Both the position numbers and the translations under genes were made by a program. This document shows, in pieces, positions 31,958 to 39,702 of a stretch of 64,000 bases of DNA. Position 1 is the first letter of the stretch. Every line of letters starts with the position of its first letter. The stretch is from Flavobacterium microcysteis (GTDB taxonomy: Bacteria; Bacteroidota; Bacteroidia; Flavobacteriales; Flavobacteriaceae). The notes under the pieces were generated by a model that searched no databases, had not been told where the DNA came from, and saw nothing but the letters and a program-made list of their open reading frames with translations. Location of the stretch: contig NZ_VFJE01000051.1 in assembly GCF_006385255.1 (NCBI RefSeq), forward strand, positions 1 through 64,000, written 5' to 3'.

Positions 31958-32317
31958 TTATTTCTTTTTTTCGATCATATCTAAGATCTCGCGTAGTTCG
32001 TCAGCAGAAATTTTTTCTTCTTCGGCAAAAAACGAGACCAGGTTTTTATAGGAACTGTCAAAATAATTATTAATTGCTGTTGTCATAAAGCGCTTTCTGT
32101 AATCCTCCAATGCTACGATTGGATAATACTGGTGTGAATTTCCAAAAGCAGTATGTCCAACAAATCCTTTTTCTTCTAAAATCCTCACAATAGTAGAAAG
32201 CGTATTGTAATGTGGTTGATCTTCCTTGATTTCAGCCATTATCTCTTTTACAAAAGCCTTTTCCAGCTTCCATAAAATTTGCATTACTTCTTCTTCTTTG
32301 TTTGTCAATTTCTGCAT
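31958..32317 (-). CDS. BlaI/MecI-family repressor
   Basis: The protein has 119 residues. It has the winged-helix Penicillinase_R domain: LTNKEEEVMQILWKLEKAFV, then a recognition region HYNTLSTIVRILEEKGFVGH and a C-terminal helical dimerisation part (KISADELREILDMI). It represses the M56-BlaI operon through the double operator at 32412-32447. The same operator type lies before the serine hydrolase at 8325-8360, so it should control that gene too. The repressor is normally cleaved by the M56 protein. Confidence 0.9.
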   Translation of the reverse strand: MQKLTNKEEEVMQILWKLEKAFVKEIMAEIKEDQPHYNTLSTIVRILEEKGFVGHTAFGNSHQYYPIVALEDYRKRFMTTAINNYFDSSYKNLVSFFAEEEKISADELREILDMIEKKK

Positions 32318-32411
32318 CTCATTTTGTTTTTATGGCTTTTCTCCTGAATAGCTTTTTTTAGATTTTATTCAGGAGATAATCCAATTCCTAACTCTAACAA
32401 GACAAACGTAC

Positions 32412-32447
32412 AACTAATTTTTTAGTTTGCAAACTATTTTCTTAGTT
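32412..32447. promoter_or_regulatory. Double BlaI operator before blaI
   Basis: AACTAATTTTTTAGTT (32412-32427) and AACTATTTTCTTAGTT (32432-32447) are inverted repeats with starts 20 bp apart. The first is identical to the site at 8325-8340. Confidence 0.7.
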
Positions 32448-32584
32448 AATTAACGTAATTTTTAGTTTTTTATTGTAGGACTATAAAAAAGATACCCACG
32501 AAAATAATGATTTTTTGTGAGTTATGTGTTTGAAAAACAGAAGAATAATTTAAAATTGATTGCCAAAAAATTCCATGTTTATGC

Positions 32585-32641
32585 TTTGCGCCTCTGCGCC
32601 TTTGCGTGAAATAGTTGCTCGCAAAGGCGCAGAGCCGCAAA
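32585..32641. repeat. 57-bp inverted repeat (REP-like hairpin)
   Basis: CTCTGCGCCTTTGCG (32592-32606) is a perfect inverted copy of 32620-32634, with a 13-nt loop. An outer TTTGCG/CGCAAA pair (32585-32590, 32636-32641) lengthens it. It is far more GC-rich than its surroundings. I recall similar palindromes between genes in Flavobacteriia, which would make it a dispersed repeat. The rest of 32450-32782 is AT-rich with nothing else I can name. Confidence 0.65.
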
Positions 32642-32782
32642 ATTTATATACAGAAATCGTTGAAGTCTAATTTTTCCTGTTTTCTTTCATTTTGTATAGC
32701 AGCTTTAAATCTGTATAATTCTTTAAATCTGTGGCAGGAATAAAAAGAGGTACTAAGGTTCTGAGGTACTAACTTTATGTAT

Positions 32783-32790
32783 AAAAGAAA
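32783..32790 (+). repeat. Left flanking duplication of element B
   Basis: AAAAGAAA precedes the left inverted repeat, and the same bases occur at 34921-34928, one base after the right repeat. The A-rich context makes the exact register uncertain. Confidence 0.5.
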
Positions 32791-32813
32791 GGTAAGTAGT
32801 ACAAGTTTACACT
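32791..32813 (+). repeat. Left terminal inverted repeat of element B
   Basis: It begins GGTAAGTAGTAC and ends AGTTTACACT. The reverse complement at 34897-34919 keeps the outer GGTAAGTAGTACAA exactly. Confidence 0.8.
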
Positions 32814-32820
32814 ACTTAAG

Positions 32821-33057
32821 TTATTTTTTACGATTAAATTTCCTAATGCTGATATCAAAATCAGTCATAGGTTCAATATCTACAACTCTTACACATCTTC
32901 CAATTTCAGGATGATCCCTAATATTATCGATGTTAAATTTCATATTCGGAAATACATTTTTGATTTCCTTGACACTGAAATATTTGGTGTCTGCAATTAG
33001 GGAATACCCGATTCCGGCTTTCAGCAAATCTTCCTCTGTTAACTTTTCTCTTGGCAT
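32821..33057 (-). CDS. Conserved ORF2 of the IS1595-type element (copy B)
   Basis: The protein has 78 residues and overlaps the transposase 3' end by 19 bp. Homology to 6565-6804 is seen in TKYFSVKEI versus EHYFVVNEI, the M/L-KF segment that follows, and the end VVDIEPMTDFD versus KAEDIEEMTEFD, then KF and Lys. The N-terminal third differs (EEDLLKAGIGYSLI). Conservation of both place and sequence in two elements suggests it serves transposition or its control. Confidence 0.7.
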   Translation of the reverse strand: MPREKLTEEDLLKAGIGYSLIADTKYFSVKEIKNVFPNMKFNIDNIRDHPEIGRCVRVVDIEPMTDFDISIRKFNRKK

Positions 33058-33974
33058 TTTATATCCATGTATTTAGTTCTTATTCCTGAGTTTGCGACCA
33101 TCCAATTGAATTTGTCGCTTTCAGGATGTTTTCTCATATTATATCTGAATACAAATTCATTTACATATAATGGAAGGTGTTTCTTTGAGGTATGGTTATA
33201 AATACCTATCATTCCTCTTTTGAATATCCCCCAAAAACCCTCAATGGAATTTGAATGTATTGAATTGTCTTGCAAATTTACATATTCTTTCTTCCCATGA
33301 TTGACTATGTGATGTTCAAATATGTCATTTAATCCGTTATACGCATGCCACTCATCAGTAACTACCTTTGAATCCGGCTTGACAAACTTCCTAACCAATG
33401 GCTGTATAGTTTCTCTTTTGGTATCACATACAACAACACAGGTCAGATTTCCTCCTCTTTCGAGCATTCCCAAAACCGGTACTTTATCCTTATAACTCCT
33501 GCCTTGTGACATCGGAACTTTCTTGTCCTTATGCCTGTTCTTGTTTTTTCCTCCAACAAACGTTTCGTCAATCTCTACAACTCCTTCAAGTTCACTATCA
33601 TTTTCTACAGAGAGGCATACCCTGATTCTTTGTAATAGAAACCATGCTCCTTTTTGGGAGATGTTTAAGTCTCTTCCCAACTGCAATGAAGATATGCCTT
33701 TTTTATGACATGTGACAAGCCAAATAGCCAAAAACCATTTCTGCAATCCAATCTTTGTTCCATCATACATAGTACCCGTCCTAACAGTAAAATATTTACC
33801 GGTATTCTTACACTTGTATCTACCTTCCTTGCATCTGTAGATTTTTGACTCCGGATCAAATGGACTTACAGGCTCACCATCCCATAATATCTGTTCCAAG
33901 TATTTGATACATGACTCTTCTGTCGGAAAAGCCTGTATCAATTCTAACATTGACTTAAAGTTTGTATTAAACAT
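33039..33974 (-). CDS. IS1595-family transposase (element B)
   Basis: The protein has 311 residues. The N-terminal zinc-ribbon region keeps Cys pairs around IYRCKEGRYKC. The HTH is near 97-118 (SSLQLGRDLNISQKGAWFLL). Catalytic blocks are EIDETFVGGK (Asp136), VVTDEWHAY (Asp near 208) and NSIEGFWG (Glu near 246). The end is YVNEFVFRYNMRKH. The frame is intact. Similarity to the transposase of element A is clear throughout but not near identity, so the two elements diverged long ago or arrived separately. Confidence 0.92.
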   Translation of the reverse strand: MFNTNFKSMLELIQAFPTEESCIKYLEQILWDGEPVSPFDPESKIYRCKEGRYKCKNTGKYFTVRTGTMYDGTKIGLQKWFLAIWLVTCHKKGISSLQLGRDLNISQKGAWFLLQRIRVCLSVENDSELEGVVEIDETFVGGKNKNRHKDKKVPMSQGRSYKDKVPVLGMLERGGNLTCVVVCDTKRETIQPLVRKFVKPDSKVVTDEWHAYNGLNDIFEHHIVNHGKKEYVNLQDNSIHSNSIEGFWGIFKRGMIGIYNHTSKKHLPLYVNEFVFRYNMRKHPESDKFNWMVANSGIRTKYMDIKCQEKS

Positions 33975-33999
33975 ATTGCCTTGTTTTAATGTATTTGAC

Positions 34000-34007
34000 T
34001 ATTTTTG
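34000..34007 (+). promoter_or_regulatory. -7 promoter box upstream of the element B hairpin and RNA
   Basis: TATTTTTG matches TAnnTTTG, with TTG candidates at 33976 or 33981. The transcript would start near 34014, at the base of the hairpin at 34014-34124. A weaker box TAACTTTA at 34130-34137 could start the conserved RNA alone. Confidence 0.5.
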
Positions 34008-34013
34008 TGTTAG

Positions 34014-34124
34014 GGTAGACATGCCCGTATCTGATGTTTTTCGATCCAATTTCTATTGAGAGCAATGAAAAACGATTGACAAGGGTGTACCTGTCAGTCC
34101 ACGATGAGGAACGGGCAAGCTACC
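34014..34124 (+). other. Extra hairpin region before structured RNA copy B
   Basis: GGTAG (34014-34018) pairs with CTACC (34120-34124), GCCCGT (34023-34028) with ACGGGC (34111-34116), and GTTTTTC (34036-34042) with GAAAAAC (34067-34073). No equivalent is seen in element A. The structure could be folded on either strand. Confidence 0.4.
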
Positions 34125-34144
34125 TTTACATAACTTTAGAAAAT

Positions 34145-34341
34145 AAAGCGTTAGCTATCATTCTGTCATTAGAAATCTGGTAAATTTTAAACGACACAGG
34201 ATGGATAAGTTATACGCTCATGCTTTAGCGTGGGGCGTACTTATTCTATGTCGTTGGGTTTTACCAGAACCTCTAATGGTAGATTTAAGGTTACAAACCC
34301 ACGCTTCTTTGTTTTATAACTTCACTTTTGGGTTTGGGTGA
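34145..34341 (+). ncRNA. Conserved structured RNA / leader, copy B
   Basis: Copy B matches copy A at 5323-5534 over its whole length. Helices are 34177-34184 with 34260-34267 (CTGGTAAA), 34191-34196 with 34249-34254 (ACGACA/TGTCGT), 34205-34210 with 34239-34244 (ATAAGT), 34214-34217 with 34228-34231 (ACGC), and a 3' helix 34294-34301 with 34329-34336 (CAAACCCA). The second helix differs from copy A on both strands yet still pairs, and the last is one pair longer. The RNA ends 17 bp before the start codon of the membrane protein gene. It is divergent from the transposase, as in element A. Confidence 0.75.
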
Positions 34342-34358
34342 TTTAAACCTTTTCCATT

Positions 34359-34628
34359 ATGGAGTATGTCATGATTTTTGTCGGACTGGCTGTTGTTGCC
34401 CTAATTCTTGGTATTGCCGAATATCTTTTTGAAAACATCAGGGAAAAGATTAGAAAACGCCCCGCTATCAATAACCGATATGAAAATATTGAAAAGCTAT
34501 CCAATAAGACTTTAAATACGTTAGGAGATAAAATCCTTTATATTTTGTTTTTTGGAATGATAGCAGTTGTTGTCTTCTTTGTCGGATTTTTAATCTTTCT
34601 CTTAGCAAAAACCTTTATTTTTGATTAA
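34359..34628 (+). CDS. Small membrane protein (element B cargo)
   Basis: The protein has 89 residues with transmembrane segments at about 4-22 and 58-85, separated by a basic cytosolic stretch ([19 protein letters not shown]). The family is not recognised. It takes the place that the secreted protein gene takes in element A, directly after the structured RNA. It is therefore the natural candidate for cargo controlled by that RNA. Confidence 0.6.
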
Positions 34629-34662
34629 TAAAAGCGGTGGGATAATTTATCAATTAATACCA

Positions 34663-34863
34663 TCAAAACATGGAATTAAAAATTACCTTGCGGTTATCTC
34701 TGCCGTCAAAAAAGAAACTCTCAACTCTTATTGAGTTCGTAAGATCGTTCTTAGAGATTGTCTCATTGTTTAGATAGAACTCGTTCAGAGGGTTATTTTT
34801 GTGATCAAGTTGAGAAATGAAATCACAAATACCTCTGTCTGAGAGAAAGGTTCTCAATCCCAC
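34663..34863 (-). CDS. Uncertain small ORF near the right end of element B
   Basis: 66 codons, with a start MGLRTFLSDRGICDFISQLD and no signal peptide or known motif. No promoter box is apparent. It may be a real small cargo gene or a remnant. Apart from this, 34629-34896 holds nothing I can name. Confidence 0.3.
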   Translation of the reverse strand: MGLRTFLSDRGICDFISQLDHKNNPLNEFYLNNETISKNDLTNSIRVESFFFDGRDNRKVIFNSMF

Positions 34864-34896
34864 CCTGCTTTTATAAAGATACGAATTATTTTAATT

Positions 34897-34919
34897 GGTG
34901 TAATTTTGTACTACTTACC
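34897..34919 (-). repeat. Right terminal inverted repeat of element B
   Basis: The outer 14 bases match the left end exactly in inverted orientation. The inner part differs at a few positions (TTACACC instead of TTACACT). Confidence 0.8.
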
Positions 34920-35000
34920 AAAAGAAAAATTATTGAAAAATAGACTTTTTGCACTTTCTTTCATTTGACATAAGCTTCCCGAAAGACATTTAAAATTAAT

Positions 35001-36215
35001 TTATTTGCTTTGTGCTACGATCCTTTTCAGATACAGTATGCTGGCACAGGAGAGAAGTCCTAAAATCCCCATTACCAACCAGTTTGTAGTATAGCCATGG
35101 CGGGAAACGATTCCTAATCCCAATTTGGCACTTGTAATATGTGCCAGGCTAAAGCTCATTGTGAACAGGGCCATATACCGACCTTCATGTCCTTTTGGTG
35201 CTCGACTCATAGCAAATGAGTTGGTAAACGGGAAATTGAACATTTCTCCAAATGTCATAAAAATGATGCTGACAATCAGTATACCCGCCCAATTATCAAA
35301 AAGCAGCACAAAAAAGCTGAGGCTTAATAAAAAGGTTCCCCACAATATGAGTTTTAGGCGATTCACTTGTTTTCTTTCGAGAAAAGTAACCATTGGCATT
35401 TCCAAAAAGAAAATAAGCAGTCCATTTAGCGACATTAGCAATCCGGTCTGGAATTCAGTGATATGATACCATTCGGAATGGTAGAGAGGCAATGTTGAGA
35501 ACAGCTGTAAGAAAATCAAGGCCGTCAAATAGCTTCCGAAAAGGAATATCCAAAAAGGACCATCCTGAAATACAGATTTTACAACAGCTTTTTCAGTATC
35601 CTCATGGTTTTCATGAGTTGATAGTTTCTTTTCTTTTACCAATGTGGCAAAAATCAAGATGGAAATAATACAGGAAGCACCATCAACCCAAAACAAGCCT
35701 TTATAACCAATTCCCATGATAATTAGTCCGCCTAATGCCGGACCTGCGGCAAAACCTAAATTGACAGCAAGACGTACTAATGAAAATGCCCGGGTTCTGT
35801 TTTCGGGTTTAGCATAAGCTCCCAAAGACACATACATCGCAGGACGAAACATATCCGCAATCAACATGATTCCAAACATCGCAAAACACATCCCTATAAA
35901 TGAGGTAACAAACTGTACAAAAATTAATAGCATGCCACTGGTGAGCAAACTGAAGATCATTATTTTGTAAAAACCCATCTTGTCCGAAAGTTTTCCGCCA
36001 ATCCAGGAACCAAACATAGACCCTAAACCAAAAAAGACCATAACCGTTCCAATATGGTCATAATCAAAATGAAGATCTTCTTTCATGTATTTTGAAAGAA
36101 ACGGAAGAACCATTGTTCCTGTCCTGTTGATAAAAGTAATGAGTGCCAGTATCCAGATTTCTTTAGAAAAGCCTCTAAAGGAATCAATGTAGCGCTTGAA
36201 GGCTTTTTGGAGCAT
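35001..36215 (-). CDS. MFS transporter
   Basis: About 404 residues from the ATG at 36215. An upstream GTG at 36236 lies inside the likely -7 box TAACTTTG (36236-36243, minus strand) and is rejected as the start. Twelve hydrophobic segments are visible, with the MFS loop motif G-x-L-S-D-K-x-G (GGKLSDKMGFY) after the second. Substrates of this family include drugs and sugars, and here it is unknown. It sits 81 bp from the right end of element B. Confidence 0.85.
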   Translation of the reverse strand: MLQKAFKRYIDSFRGFSKEIWILALITFINRTGTMVLPFLSKYMKEDLHFDYDHIGTVMVFFGLGSMFGSWIGGKLSDKMGFYKIMIFSLLTSGMLLIFVQFVTSFIGMCFAMFGIMLIADMFRPAMYVSLGAYAKPENRTRAFSLVRLAVNLGFAAGPALGGLIIMGIGYKGLFWVDGASCIISILIFATLVKEKKLSTHENHEDTEKAVVKSVFQDGPFWIFLFGSYLTALIFLQLFSTLPLYHSEWYHITEFQTGLLMSLNGLLIFFLEMPMVTFLERKQVNRLKLILWGTFLLSLSFFVLLFDNWAGILIVSIIFMTFGEMFNFPFTNSFAMSRAPKGHEGRYMALFTMSFSLAHITSAKLGLGIVSRHGYTTNWLVMGILGLLSCASILYLKRIVAQSK

Positions 36216-36290
36216 CAGATTGTGAGTTTTCGACACAAAGTTACAAAGTTTGCTTCCCTTTTTTTGGAAAGTGTAATCGATAATTTTGCT

Positions 36291-36298
36291 TATTTTTG
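36291..36298 (+). promoter_or_regulatory. -7 promoter box for the DUF1684 gene
   Basis: TATTTTTG is a TAnnTTTG box only 9 bp before the ATG at 36307, giving an almost leaderless mRNA. Confidence 0.5.
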
Positions 36299-36306
36299 CA
36301 TAAAAA

Positions 36307-36918
36307 TTGAAATTTATGAAAAGCTTCCTGAGCCTGCTATTTTTATTAGTATCAACAATTTTGTTTGCACAAAAAAGTTTTGATAAAGAAGCCGTTATTG
36401 CCTTTCAGAAAGAATTAAATGCTGAATATGCCGATTCTGTAAAAAGTCCGCTGCTCAAGAAAGATTTGAAAACGTTCAAGGCATTGAGTTTTTATCCGAT
36501 AAACGAAAAGTTCTTTGTCAATGCAAAGTTTGTAAGAACACCGGATGAAAAGCCTTTTGAGATGCCAACATCTACTTCGAGAAAACCGATGTATGTGAAA
36601 TATGGTGAAGCTCATTTTTCAATTGACGGAAAAAAACTCAAGGTGAATCTATACCAGAGCCTGGATTTGAAGAAAATAGAAGAATATAAGGATGCGCTTT
36701 TCCTGCCTTTTACGGACCTGACTTCAGGAGTAGACAGTTATGGTGGCGGAAAGTATATCGATTTGAAAATACCGCAAGGTGATACGATTGTGATTGATTT
36801 TAATACGGCCTATAATCCGTATTGTGCCTACAATCATAAATATTCATGCCCGATTCCTCCACAAGAAAATGATCTTGCGATTGAAATCAGGGCCGGAGTG
36901 AAAAAATTTAAAAAATAA
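36307..36918 (+). CDS. DUF1684-family secreted protein
   Basis: The protein has 203 residues with a signal peptide to LFAQ. The DUF1684 core is recognisable: FYPINEKFFVNAKFVRT, then LPFTDLTSGVDSYGGGKYIDL and the end block DFNTAYNPYCAYNHKYSCPIPP. The biochemical function of this family is unknown. It is followed 3 bp later by the TatD gene, so the two may be one transcript. Confidence 0.8.
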   Translation: MKFMKSFLSLLFLLVSTILFAQKSFDKEAVIAFQKELNAEYADSVKSPLLKKDLKTFKALSFYPINEKFFVNAKFVRTPDEKPFEMPTSTSRKPMYVKYGEAHFSIDGKKLKVNLYQSLDLKKIEEYKDALFLPFTDLTSGVDSYGGGKYIDLKIPQGDTIVIDFNTAYNPYCAYNHKYSCPIPPQENDLAIEIRAGVKKFKK

Positions 36919-36921
36919 GTT

Positions 36922-37566
36922 TTGCTATACAATCTCCATACGCACAAATTCTCAAACCATCCCGATTGTCTGGAGCTGGTCAATCAATATCCGCAGGAAT
37001 TTGACGCCTCGATTCCGTTCTATTCGATAGGGATACATCCATGGTATATTGTAGAAGATAGGATGGAAGCCGACCTTGCGATTATAGAAGATAAAATACA
37101 AACTGCGAATTGTCTGGCTGTTGGCGAATGCGGATTGGACAAAAGAATTGAGATTCCATTTAGTTTGCAGGAACAGGTATTCCGAAAACAATTGGCTTTA
37201 GCAGAAAAATACCAAAAGCCTGTCGTAATTCATTGCGTAGCATCGTTTCAGGAATTAATAGCAATCAAAAATGATGTAAAAATTACGGTTCCAATGGTTA
37301 TTCATGGGTTCTCCAAAAACGAACAGTTGGCAAAACAACTACTAGATAATGGGTTTTATCTTTCTTTTGGAAAATATTTACTGAGAAACCCGGAATTGGA
37401 ATCGGTTTTCAAAAGTGTTCCGGATAATCGGTTTTTCTTAGAAACAGATACAATCGAAGAAACTATTGAAGAAGTATATGCCTTAGCTTCAAAATATAAA
37501 GCTATAAGCGAGGAAGATTTGCAGGAAATCGTACAACGGAACTTTAAAAACGTTTTTAAAAAATAA
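36922..37566 (+). CDS. TatD-family metal-dependent hydrolase (TTG start)
   Basis: The protein has 214 residues, short for TatD. The metal motif H-x-H (LHTHKF) is near the start, and SIGIHPWY, GECGLDK and a later FLETD are present. No ATG or GTG is available upstream of the HTH motif, so a TTG at 36922 is the start; this is unusual and is supported by the 3-bp spacing from the previous gene. TatD members are deoxyribonucleases or related phosphodiesterases. Confidence 0.8.
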   Translation: MLYNLHTHKFSNHPDCLELVNQYPQEFDASIPFYSIGIHPWYIVEDRMEADLAIIEDKIQTANCLAVGECGLDKRIEIPFSLQEQVFRKQLALAEKYQKPVVIHCVASFQELIAIKNDVKITVPMVIHGFSKNEQLAKQLLDNGFYLSFGKYLLRNPELESVFKSVPDNRFFLETDTIEETIEEVYALASKYKAISEEDLQEIVQRNFKNVFKK

Positions 37567-37587
37567 ATATAAAATAAATTATAGAAA

Positions 37588-38310
37588 ATGGCGCAGTGGA
37601 CAGAAAGAGCCGAATTGTTGTTCAAAAAAGAAGGTCTTGAAAAATTAAAAAATTCAAATGTATTGATTGTCGGAGTAGGTGGAGTAGGATCTTTTGCAGC
37701 TGAATTTATTGCCAGAGCAGGAGTTGGAAAAATGACCATTGTTGATGGTGATGTTGTGGATATTACCAATATTAACCGTCAGCTTCCAGCATTGCACTCC
37801 ACCGTTGGCAAAGCGAAAATTGATATTGTAGGAGATCGATTGATGGATATTAATCCGGAATTAGAGCTTACAAAAATAAAAGAGTTCCTTTCGCCTGAAA
37901 GAGCTTTTGAAATTGTTACCAATGAATTTGACTATGTCATGGACTGCATCGATAGCGTGACGCCAAAGCTAAACCTGATTATCGCTTCCAAGCGTAAGAG
38001 AGTAAAAATCGTCAGCAGTATGGGTGCCGGAGGAAAGATGGAAGCGGGCAAAGTAAAAGTATCCGATATTAGCAGGACTGAAAACTGCTTTTTGGCAAAA
38101 ACGATCAAAAGAAGGCTAAAAGAAGCAGGAATCGATAAAGGCGTAAAGGCTGTGTATTCTTCAGAAATTCAGGACCCGAATAGTCTACGAATTACAGATG
38201 GTTCTAATTTCAAAAAATCATTCTACGGAACCAATAGCTATATGCCAGGATTGTTTGGACTTCACGCAGCAGAAACAGTTATCCGATACCTATTGAAAAA
38301 GGAAGACTAA
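37588..38310 (+). CDS. tcdA: tRNA threonylcarbamoyladenosine dehydratase TcdA
   Basis: The protein has 240 residues of the E1-like ThiF/MoeB fold. It has the ATP-binding VGVGGVGSFAAEFIARAG (near 30) and the VDGDVVDITNINRQ block. TcdA cyclises threonylcarbamoyl-A37 of tRNAs. The zinc Cys pairs of other E1 proteins are absent, as is normal for TcdA, which supports the assignment. It is 22 bp after the TatD gene, in the same direction. Confidence 0.85.
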   Translation: MAQWTERAELLFKKEGLEKLKNSNVLIVGVGGVGSFAAEFIARAGVGKMTIVDGDVVDITNINRQLPALHSTVGKAKIDIVGDRLMDINPELELTKIKEFLSPERAFEIVTNEFDYVMDCIDSVTPKLNLIIASKRKRVKIVSSMGAGGKMEAGKVKVSDISRTENCFLAKTIKRRLKEAGIDKGVKAVYSSEIQDPNSLRITDGSNFKKSFYGTNSYMPGLFGLHAAETVIRYLLKKED

Positions 38311-38337
38311 GCTCCTAAACCTACAACACAACACACA

Positions 38338-38994
38338 ATGATAAAAACTGTAATTTTTGACATGGACGGCGTTATCGTTGATACGGAACCCGTTCACAGA
38401 TATGCCTATTTCCAACATTTTGATGAACTGGAAATTTCTGTAACCGACGACCTGTTTGCTACTTTTACCGGAAACTCTACACGTAATGTTTTCCAGAAAT
38501 TAAAACATGCTTTTGGCCTGGACCATGATGTGGAGGATTTGATACAGAGAAAAAGGAATATTTTTAACGATGCCTTTGATACCAAAAAAGACCTGCATCT
38601 TATAGAAGGCGTTGAAGATTTGATTAAAGACCTTTACCAAAACGGCATACAGCTAATAGTAGCTTCATCAGCTTCAAAAGTAACAATAGAACGCGTTTTT
38701 AATCGTTTTAAGCTACATCAGTATTTTTCGGATATTGTGAGTGGTGAAGATTTTCCAAAGTCAAAACCTCATCCGGCTATTTTTGAGCATGCAGCTTCTT
38801 TAGCAATAGGGAAGAAAGACGAATGTATTGTTATAGAAGACAGTACCAACGGTATAGAAGCATCCTATGCAGCCGGAATTTTTTGTGTAGGTTACAGAAG
38901 TGCGAATACAAAGCTTCAGGATTTGTCAAAAGCAGATGTGATTATCAATCATTTTAACGAGCTAAACGCCGAAAAGATTAAGAATTTAAAGTAA
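38338..38994 (+). CDS. HAD-superfamily phosphatase, beta-phosphoglucomutase-like (copy 1)
   Basis: The protein has 218 residues. The catalytic Asp motif is FDMDGVIVDTEPVH near 7-20, motif II is IVASSAS, and motif III/IV is KPHPAIFEHA...IEDSTNGIEA. The fold and length match pgmB-like phosphatases. The substrate could be a sugar phosphate. It is 68 percent alike by eye to the gene 9 bp downstream, so the pair is a tandem duplication. Confidence 0.8.
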   Translation: MIKTVIFDMDGVIVDTEPVHRYAYFQHFDELEISVTDDLFATFTGNSTRNVFQKLKHAFGLDHDVEDLIQRKRNIFNDAFDTKKDLHLIEGVEDLIKDLYQNGIQLIVASSASKVTIERVFNRFKLHQYFSDIVSGEDFPKSKPHPAIFEHAASLAIGKKDECIVIEDSTNGIEASYAAGIFCVGYRSANTKLQDLSKADVIINHFNELNAEKIKNLK

Positions 38995-39002
38995 AATAAA
39001 AA

Positions 39003-39662
39003 ATGGTTAAGACCGTAATTTTTGACATGGATGGTGTTTTAGTCGACACTGAACCTGTTCATTATGATGTGAGTTTATTGCAATTTAAAGATTTGGATAT
39101 TACAGTTCCGGATGAAATGTACCACACCTTCACAGGAAACTCAAATAAGATGATTTATCAGAAAATCAAAGATAATTTCCAATTAGCACATGAAGTGGAA
39201 GAACTGATTGAAGCTAAAAACAAGCTTTTCCTGGACGCTTTTGATAAAAAGGAAGATTTGTATCTGATGCCGGGAGTGAAGGAACTTATTATTGATTTAT
39301 ATAATAACGGGATACAGCTGATTGTGGCTTCTTCTTCGGAAATGGCTATTATCAACAAAGTTTTTGAACGTTTCGACTTGAATCCGTATTTCACTCACAA
39401 AGTCAGCGGTGAAGATTTCCCTGAATCCAAGCCAAATCCGGCTATTTTCATAAAAGCAGCGTCTTATTCAAAAGCGCCTATCCATGAATGTATTGTTATT
39501 GAAGACAGTACTAATGGGATTACTGCAGCAAAAGCAGCGGGAATTTTTTGCATTGCCTACAAAGGTGAAAGTGGAAAAGGACAAGACCAATCAAAAGCAG
39601 ATATGGTCATAACCGATTTCCGGGATTTGAATTTTGAGAAAATTAAAAACATAAATGCATAA
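39003..39662 (+). CDS. HAD-superfamily phosphatase, beta-phosphoglucomutase-like (copy 2)
   Basis: The protein has 219 residues with the same motifs (FDMDGVLVDTEPVH, IVASSSE, KPNPAIFIKA, IEDSTNGITA). The cap domains of the two copies differ enough to suggest different substrates. A terminator follows at 39669-39702, shared with the convergent photolyase gene. Confidence 0.8.
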   Translation: MVKTVIFDMDGVLVDTEPVHYDVSLLQFKDLDITVPDEMYHTFTGNSNKMIYQKIKDNFQLAHEVEELIEAKNKLFLDAFDKKEDLYLMPGVKELIIDLYNNGIQLIVASSSEMAIINKVFERFDLNPYFTHKVSGEDFPESKPNPAIFIKAASYSKAPIHECIVIEDSTNGITAAKAAGIFCIAYKGESGKGQDQSKADMVITDFRDLNFEKIKNINA

Positions 39663-39668
39663 AACAAA

Positions 39669-39702
39669 AACAGTCGGGTAATTTTATCCGACTGCTTTTT
39701 TA
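39669..39702. terminator. Bidirectional terminator
   Basis: CAGTCGG and CCGACTG pair around an AT-rich loop, with T runs at both ends. It separates the HAD genes from the photolyase. Confidence 0.75.

Larger units (their letters stand above)
32791..34919 (-). mobile_element. IS1595-type element with structured RNA (element B, 2129 bp)
   Basis: The ends are 23-bp inverted repeats (32791-32813 and 34897-34919, about 19 of 23 identical), sharing GGTAA and the inner TTACAC with element A. An 8-bp AAAAGAAA duplication is found within one base of both ends. From left to right the content is ORF2 (32821-33057), transposase (33039-33974), structured RNA (about 34145-34341) and a membrane protein gene (34359-34628). 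This is the same architecture as element A without its long cargo. It lies between the blaI operon and an MFS gene. Confidence 0.75.

Noticed and set aside
34920..34928. A perfect target duplication immediately after element B
   Set aside because: AAAAGAAA is one base away from the right end in an A run, so I list it only as probable.
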